From: Kuschelorhynchus macadamiae
Lineage: Eukaryota; Arthropoda; Insecta; Coleoptera; Curculionidae
Direction: 5' to 3'
Assembly: GCA_030620095.1 (NCBI GenBank)
Contig: JAUTXW010002103.1
Coordinates: forward strand, 186,001 to 250,000
DNA length: 64,000 bases
Below, in pieces: positions 34,436 to 64,000 of this stretch. The notes under the pieces were generated by a model. It did no database searches. It was not told the origin of the DNA and saw nothing but the letters and a program-made list of their open reading frames with translations. Positions within the stretch are counted from its first letter, which is position 1. Every line of letters starts with the position of its first letter. A program made the position numbers and the translations under genes.

Positions 34436-35355
34436 ACAGGGTATTCCATTTAAAAATATATTTTTTTCAACTTTCTCATGATTTGTAGAAATTTTTGATA
34501 TTAAAAGATAATGCAAGAAAAATCCTACAACTATTGTATTTAAAGCTTTTTTGTATCTTCTATAATTAAATCTCTAACTAGGGGTCAAAATATAAATAAA
34601 AGCCCTGTACTTAATAAAAATAATTTCTTAACATTTTACTGGGAAAACTTTTCATCTTGTAGATATTTTTCCTTTTAAATTATTGTCTAATAACTGAATT
34701 TAAAAAAATGGAAGATGTCTTTAAATCTGTATTTTGCGAAAAGTATTTAAAAAGCTCAATAGGATAAAATGACTAGTAAAAGTTGGAAGAAAGATTATAA
34801 TATTGAGATTTAGGATGGGTTAATTTATAGTATTATTATAGACTAAGGAGTTATTTATTTTGTAAAATATGTTTTATTAAAATATCTATCATATATAAAG
34901 GTATGATGCTTTAATTACAGTTTTTTCCCTTCTAAATCCCTATTACATGATCGCTCATTATCTTAGTACCTCCGACACGTTATCGCGGAGCTGAGGTGTT
35001 AATGAACGAAAGCTGATTTGAGACATTCACTTCTCGTATATAAAGTCATTGCCTTTGAATAAAAAAAAACCTACACCCGATCACAATTATTTTGTGTCGT
35101 CAATTCGCCGCAGTAAACTACTGTGCATTTTTTATCGAATGAAGTTATTTACAACCAAATTTCCTTTTTGGGAATTTTATTAAAACGTAAAATTTAATAG
35201 ATTATTAGGTTTTTCCCCAATATTGTAATAGGATAATAGGCTAGGTAGAATTGTATTAGATTCAGTACAATTTTAATAGCAATTCCAATTCCCAACACTG
35301 ATTCCGCGCTAATGAGTGAAGCACAAGCACGAGGGCGTTATACGCTATTCGAAAC
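34436..35355. other. Intergenic, no gene recognised
   Basis: A lone CAGGGTATTCCATTT terminus at 34437 suggests the stub of another mariner-type element. The rest is AT-rich without domains. Confidence 0.5.
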
Positions 35356-35670
35356 TAGGGATGGTCAATATTAGATTTCACCTATCGACAGGCGGTAGCA
35401 CACCACTTATCGACATATTTTAATTATCGACCTATCGATATACTCATGGATCGATATATTTGCGACAAAATTATTGAAGAGCAAAAAAGGTCCTTATTTC
35501 TATATGTACCATAATATGATCGTTAATATGTAAATATGTATTCCGTCCATTCATAACTGTCGGTATTATCGGCTACCTATCGTAGATATAAATTACCTAT
35601 CAGTTTCATCGGATACCTATCGACATTATTGTTAACCTATCTATACTTTGATTGCCAATAGATGTCGCTA
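35356..35670. mobile_element. Probable non-autonomous hAT with ATCGA-type repeats
   Basis: Begins CTAGGGATGGTCAATATTAG, a common hAT-like end, and contains many diverged copies of ACCTATCGA/TATCGAC words in both strands. The matching right end was not found, so limits are approximate. Confidence 0.5.
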
Positions 35671-37390
35671 CTAGTACATACAATATTGGTTTATATCACC
35701 CAACACCGGCTTCTCTCAATGTGGTCGAATCCCCGGAATTTTTCCCAATTGAATACTACCATTTTCAGGTATTAATTGTAATTATTATAAAATGGTGCTA
35801 CTTATTTTTAAATTAATTTGTTAGTTCTTTACATTAGTCATGGCTAATGATGGTTAATTTATTATATTAGTAATTTTCACTCCCTGTTACATTTTTAAAT
35901 GTGGTGACGAAATGTGAAGCAAATATTTTAAAATATCATTTGCAATTTGTTTCATAAGTCGGCCGACCGCATCGTGGTTCTTCCTGGACAATATACTTTT
36001 TTGGTTTTGTATGTAGTATGTAGCTTTCACTCTGAAATCTATTTTATTTTTCTCTTGAGGCAAGATACATTAAAATATGAAAAAATTAATTTGACTGACT
36101 AGAGCGTTTTACTAATATTTTTTTCTTATTTATTAAATTTATTACTCTAGGCTAGATTTGCTTTATATAGGCTGGTGCCTACATAATTATCATTGAAGAA
36201 ATATACAAAAAATAATAAGAATAGTATTTGACCATATTTGAACGCAGCACCAATTAACATCACATTGGCCTCAAGGGCGATTTTAGGAAACGTTTCCTGG
36301 GGGGGATTAATTTAAAAAAAAGTTTGTTAATTTATTTTATTGTAAATAACATGAGAACAACATAAATACCCACATTTCTTATCATATTTGTTGTGGCATA
36401 AGTGAAAAAAAAACAGCCTCTAATAAATAGTTATAGACAGAATAACGTCCAATTTTTTTCCTGCATCAAATTTATTAATTACCTTGTTTATATTTACATC
36501 AATACTCTATCTATGTATATGCAAGAGACCAGATCCAACAGGTCGCTCTTGTGCTATAGTGTTTCCTAGCTAAGTTTTTAATCGTAATTCTCACGTAAAA
36601 ATATGTAAATTACACATGATGTTTGACCGGTCTAGGGGGATTACATATTTCTCGTAGTGATATTGTTGTTTTTTCAATATTACAAACTAAGGTCAAAAGC
36701 AGTAGCAAGAATAGAGTAGATTCTCTAGAATTAGAAGTTTAAAAAACAAAAGTATCTGTCAAAATACTTTAAAACAAAGTGAAATCGTTAATTATTTGGA
36801 ATGATTTGAGTACTAGTTAATCCAATGCTGTTATATGCGAATACTTCTGAATATTTTGTATATGTATATTGGGCATTAGCGTGAATGTTAATATTAACGT
36901 CCATGGTTAATACATTCTAAATATAGGTTTAGTGTGTATAAAACCTTTGGTATGACAAAAATTACTTTATGAAAATACGGTAGACTTAATATTCGAATAG
37001 TTATTAATGTAGATTTATGTATCATAAATTATCTCTTATGCATTTAGTTGATTATTGAAATAGCTACTACATAAGCCATACGTATTTCAATATTCAAAGA
37101 CTAATATTATTGATATTATAAAAATTTAAAATGAAAACATAATTAATATATTTCTATATGCACCACTGAACAGGTCTATATATCCGTTTCTGCAGTAAAA
37201 TGTATGTTGAAATACTTTTTAAAATTTGCGTCATTCTATCCTCTGTAATCTTTTTCGTATATCTGTGAATCTGAAACAAAGAAACATATTTCAATTATTT
37301 TAGTGTTTAAATACACTTATCAATACATCTAATTAAAACCAACAAGACATGTCATATTTAGACAAACTATATAGACCATATATACGAACT
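35671..37390. other. Intergenic, nothing recognised
   Basis: AT-rich sequence without open frames of note, RNA genes or clear repeats. A short CTACCTACCTACTTACC run lies at about 37410. Confidence 0.5.
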
Positions 37391-37394
37391 AATA

Positions 37395-38260
37395 CAAAGA
37401 AGCGCATACCTACCTACCTACTTACCGTTCACTCACTTTTCTTAAAATTTGGGGAGTAATTTGTTGACAGACTTTCGTAATCCTGACGCAAGGTTGCTCT
37501 TTGTTACCCGGCCGAGTAACACACTTTATTTTTCAAGTGTACCCATAGAAAACAATCACAAGGGGTAATATCAGGTGATCTGGGGGCATGATTCTAAAGG
37601 GCTATTTCTACCTATCCCCTTCATAGGGAAATTTGCATTTAAAAAATTTCTAACAATCAAAAAATTATGTGCGGGGGCACCTTTTAACTGGAAGTATAAA
37701 CTTTCAATCAGCGCTAAGGACAGTATCATGAAAATCGTTTCGCAAAAAATGTAGAAAATTTTCTATGTTGATGTACTTTAGAGAAAAGAGATCAACAATT
37801 TCTTCGTTTAATATACATCTTAACTTTTTCACTGTATTCATTTTTACAATTAATTACAAATTTGCTGCCCAATATCTATCACTAGACACCACACCGTTTG
37901 TCCTAAATGTTGCATCGTCAGTAAACATTATGTCCTTTAAAAGGAATCTATCGTTAAAATAGTTACCTTGCATAGGCAAAATTCAAACCGCCGGCGCCGT
38001 TCAAAATCACCATCTAAGAGAATGCACAGAAATGTTGGCTTAAATGCCCTAATCCTATTGGGTTTTAAACACCTCCATATTTTATTATTGGTTAAATTTA
38101 GTGTCCGAGCAACCTGACGCGTAGACCTTTTATTATCACCAATGAAGTGGATAATTTCAACTTTTTCTTAAATTGTATGAACTATTCTCCGATTTTGTAT
38201 CATTTTGACATTCGTACGAATTGCCAAATGTCAAACAAAACCTTTTGTTTGAAAGCACTC
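37395..38260 (-). pseudogene. Degenerate mariner-like transposase
   Basis: On the minus strand, fragments in several frames follow the Tc1/mariner order: an N-terminal HTH-like part near 38190-38040, ERRRRFEFCLCK and FTDDATF (first Asp, about 38000-37890) and RSPDITPCDCFLWVHL (third Asp, about 37590-37540) followed by QQITPQILRK-like residues. The second-Asp block (about 37680) is badly decayed. Too many stops to be a gene. No clear TIRs. Confidence 0.65.
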
Positions 38261-38829
38261 TTTGATTAATGTGCACTGCACTAGAATAATACTGGTCGGC
38301 TCGCTTTCTGAATCTGAAGTAGAAGTTTTTTAAGGAAATTCAATTATTTTTATGTTCTGGTAATTTCAAAATTAATTTGGGCATTTGTCATTTTTAATGG
38401 ATGTGTTGTAAAGACCAAAATTTAAAAAATTAATTTTTAGATTAAATAAACAAGTCATAAAAAAATAAAAAGTCTTTTAAATAAATTAATTAAATTTTCC
38501 TTTCTGCCATAATAAGTTTTTGAGAATATGGATTATGGTGTTTTTGGGGATGCTAAATCTAAATATGATGGGAAAAATTATCAAAAATAAACCCTAATAT
38601 CCATATGCGGAAAAATTGACTCTATTTTACTCTTAACACCGCACAATTATAAATGAAAACTTTTACTGCCGCACCCAAAGTGACTGTTTTTATAACCTTT
38701 TAATGATGTTAATTATCTACAGCTTTGGAGCGTTTTTTTATACTTAGGGAAAATAATATTAATTTATAAGATTTGAAATATATTTTTTGTTCTTAAAAAA
38801 CAGTTACGTACCTATATCCTAAAGCTAAT
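38261..38829. other. Intergenic, nothing recognised
   Basis: AT-rich, without recognisable coding sequence. Confidence 0.5.
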
Positions 38830-39036
38830 TTTGATTCGATTCAATCCGTGCGAAACTGCTTCCGCTTCCGATGATCCGAACGCACTAATTTACATTAACT
38901 CTATAACAAGCGCCTGCAGCCTGCAGCACCAGTTTTATGCCGCTCTCATTTCTATTTGGCTTATGGATATTCACCATTGCGTTGCCATAGCAACTGCCGT
39001 ATACAAATCTAAGAGCGAAAGCCGGCGTGCGAGGTG
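38830..39036 (+). promoter_or_regulatory. GC-richer block with X-box and splice donor: candidate promoter or 5' exon
   Basis: About 200 bases are clearly richer in G and C than their surroundings. They contain a perfect 14-base palindromic X-box (38981-38994), a tandem CCTGCAG pair (38914-38927), and, at the end, CGAG|GTGAGT, a near-ideal 5' splice site at 39033/39034. It lies 1.1 kb upstream of the vinculin start codon. It may be an untranslated first exon of vinculin or the promoter of something else. The 68-codon open frame here ignores the donor and is not convincing. Confidence 0.4.
38981..38994. promoter_or_regulatory. X-box (RFX-type binding site)
   Basis: GTTGCCATAGCAAC is a perfect inverted repeat with a 2-base spacer and matches the consensus for RFX transcription factors, which control ciliary genes in animals. 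Confidence 0.6.
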
Positions 39037-39320
39037 AGTCTGATGCGGAATCTGTTACTGCTGATTGTGATTCCTCAACGAGCCCCTTTCTTATGAAAAA
39101 GTGTTCAGCGGGCCACGTTTTTAAGTCATTATTTTTTGAATCTATAACGCACTAGTTTTAATAGAAAAAAATGGTATAGTTAAGTAAATAATGTAAATTT
39201 ATATAAATCATACTGCATTTTTATAATAAAAATATATAAAATGCTTAATATTTTAAATTGATTGCAAAATCTAGATGAAGCGGCGCTTCACCCGTATCCC
39301 CTGGCGAGCCGCCACTGAAT
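39037..39320. other. Spacer ending in a hAT-like terminus
   Basis: Near 39300-39320, CCTGGCGAGCCGCCACTG resembles the right terminus of hAT-like elements that begin CAGTGGCGGCTCG. The left terminus was not found. Confidence 0.4.
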
Positions 39321-39919
39321 GCCATGAAAGTGCACAGAGAATGTACATGTACATCAGTGGCAAGTCCATTCTGCTCTATCGAGATAGTATGAGTATGCAC
39401 CAGCGTTCGGTTTCCGCCAAAAACTTGTATTCTACAAGTTTTTCCTGAAAATAAAATACTTTATTTTGTCAGTTTGTCGAACAAATCTCATATCGACCGA
39501 GCAGAGAGATGTAAAGCAACTTAAAACCCGAAAAAGTCCGAAAAAGCACTAAAAGTACATTAGTTCGCTTCCGTTCAAATAAAGTTTATTTTCAATTTTA
39601 TCCACAATTACTAAAAAGTGCATACATTAGTTGCACCAAAAATATTTCAAAACTTCTTTTTAACTGTTCCTCGTAACAGATTAATTTCCTTTAGTGTAGG
39701 TAAAACCATAAGAACCATATCTATCTCTCTTCAACACATTAAATAATTAATCAATGTGCTCTCTTTAGCGTATAATTATATTTATCTATCCATTTCGTTC
39801 TCGTATGTACTTATTAGTAAAGTGATTGTACGAACGAATGTCGGTTCTTGAGGTATAATGAATGGTATCCTCAGAAAGACGAGGTGTGGGTGATACGATC
39901 GGATCGAACGCAAGGAGGT

Positions 39920-40116
39920 TAAGATCTTGTCTGTTCAGTGTTCTATTTTTAGAAGTTTTTTCAGTTTCTTATGTTTACTAAGCTGTTACGAATGTCTCCT
40001 TAAAAGCTCGCCCGATATTCTCGCCTTTTATTATCATTCCCATAAGTTTAAGTAATTTTTTTCAGTTATTTTAAGTGAATAAAGCAGTGTATTTGTTAAT
40101 CCAAGAATAAGTCAAA
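39920..40116 (+). promoter_or_regulatory. Vinc: Vinculin 5' UTR / candidate initiator region
   Basis: Two arthropod initiator-like words, TTCAGTG (A at 39937) and TCAGTTT (39961), lie about 155-180 bases upstream of the ATG. No TATA box is obvious. The ATG context TCAAAATGCC fits the insect start consensus. The transcription start cannot be fixed from sequence alone. Confidence 0.35.
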
Positions 40117-63360
<23,244 letters not shown>

Positions 63361-64000
63361 GTCAGTACACATAAGTTTTCTTTTTTTCATTTCTATACAT
63401 TTCTTTCTTGTTTCTAGACCAGATCTAAAATATATAAAATATTACACAATTAGTAATAGTGTGATTTATGGAGGCTTCATTTAAGTGTAGATTGAGAGAA
63501 TGTCAAATTGCAGGGTCAAAGTCAGAGAAACAAATACAAAAAACATTTATTAACAGCCAAATTACATAGTTACATTATATATAACTTAACCAACACATCA
63601 AATGTAACAAGTATTAATATAAAAAATTCATAGTTACACGCTAAATAATAAAAATTCTTACACAATAAAAATATGAGACTACATTTAACATAAAACATTC
63701 AGAAAATATCACTCAGACTATGAGACAAAAACTTGTTAATACTAGAATAAGCTTTAACAATTAATTTTTCTTATCCTACTAGTAATTTGCTTATAACTAT
63801 GCTGATTTTAAAGAGCATTGTAACATTTAAGACCCAGTTATTCACAAGATCTTTGTCCTACTGTGAGTCGACTAGAAGGCAGATCTAGATGTTGGTTGGT
63901 TCTTGTGAGGTGTGTGTGAATTTCACCTCTCTATCTATAATTGTCTAAATGTTGCCTAATGTATTCCACCAATTGAAGTATATATGGGGAAAACCGGGTT
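63361..64000 (+). other. Vinculin intron 9 (incomplete)
   Basis: No gene recognised. AACATTTATTAACAGCC and following AT-rich DNA could be the 3' end of a minus-strand LINE, but no RT motif is visible before the window ends. Confidence 0.4.

Noticed and set aside
38831..39037. 68-codon ORF as a small gene
   Set aside because: No recognisable domain, and it runs through a consensus splice donor; the block looks regulatory or untranslated.

Overview
The window is a stretch of AT-rich animal nuclear DNA, almost certainly from an insect. Genes are split by short AG/GT introns, non-LTR retrotransposons and Tc1/mariner and hAT elements are everywhere, and one retroelement carries a primer-binding site like that of insect errantiviruses. 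I cannot name the species; a beetle would fit, but that is a guess.

Two host genes, both on the + strand, account for essentially all the conserved host coding sequence I found. The first is the 3' part of a gene for a single-pass membrane protein. One exon encodes the end of a MAM domain (7045-7145), one a somatomedin-B domain (17398-17570), and the last a Thr/Pro-rich stalk, a transmembrane helix and an acidic cytoplasmic tail (19354-20195). The exon phases fit one another exactly. The second is the 5' part of vinculin: nine coding exons between 40117 and 63360 encode the N-terminal ~388 residues, and the gene runs off the right edge. A GC-richer block at 38830-39036 has a perfect palindromic X-box and a consensus splice donor, and may be a promoter or an untranslated first exon.

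Nearly everything else is mobile DNA, often nested. 1-7044: a DD41D mariner-like element inserted next to a hAT remnant, then a long-TIR mariner-like element (2887-6870) split by a LINE. 7146-17000: LINE remnants, a hAT element with 8-bp target duplications inside a LINE (8492-10954), and a second copy of the DD41D element (12908-15259). 20400-24200: a MITE and a LINE with zinc-knuckle ORF1 and endonuclease/RT ORF2. 24220-26313: LTR blocks flanking only a broken env gene, with a tRNA-Ser-type primer-binding site. 26314-28324: another mariner-like element with a 391-bp insertion. 28860-33222: a 4.4-kb foldback-like palindrome carrying an RNase-H LINE. 33400-38260: LINE and transposase remnants.

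The vinculin introns hold at least six LINE remnants. They also hold a striking local structure: the last 53 nt of exon 5, with its splice donor and ~610 bp of intron, is present four times in tandem (52681-56003), the copies separated by long (AT)n tracts. A further (AT)n site has been split by an apparently intact 359-codon DD41D transposon (56006-58108), and a ~765-bp (TA)n tract follows it.
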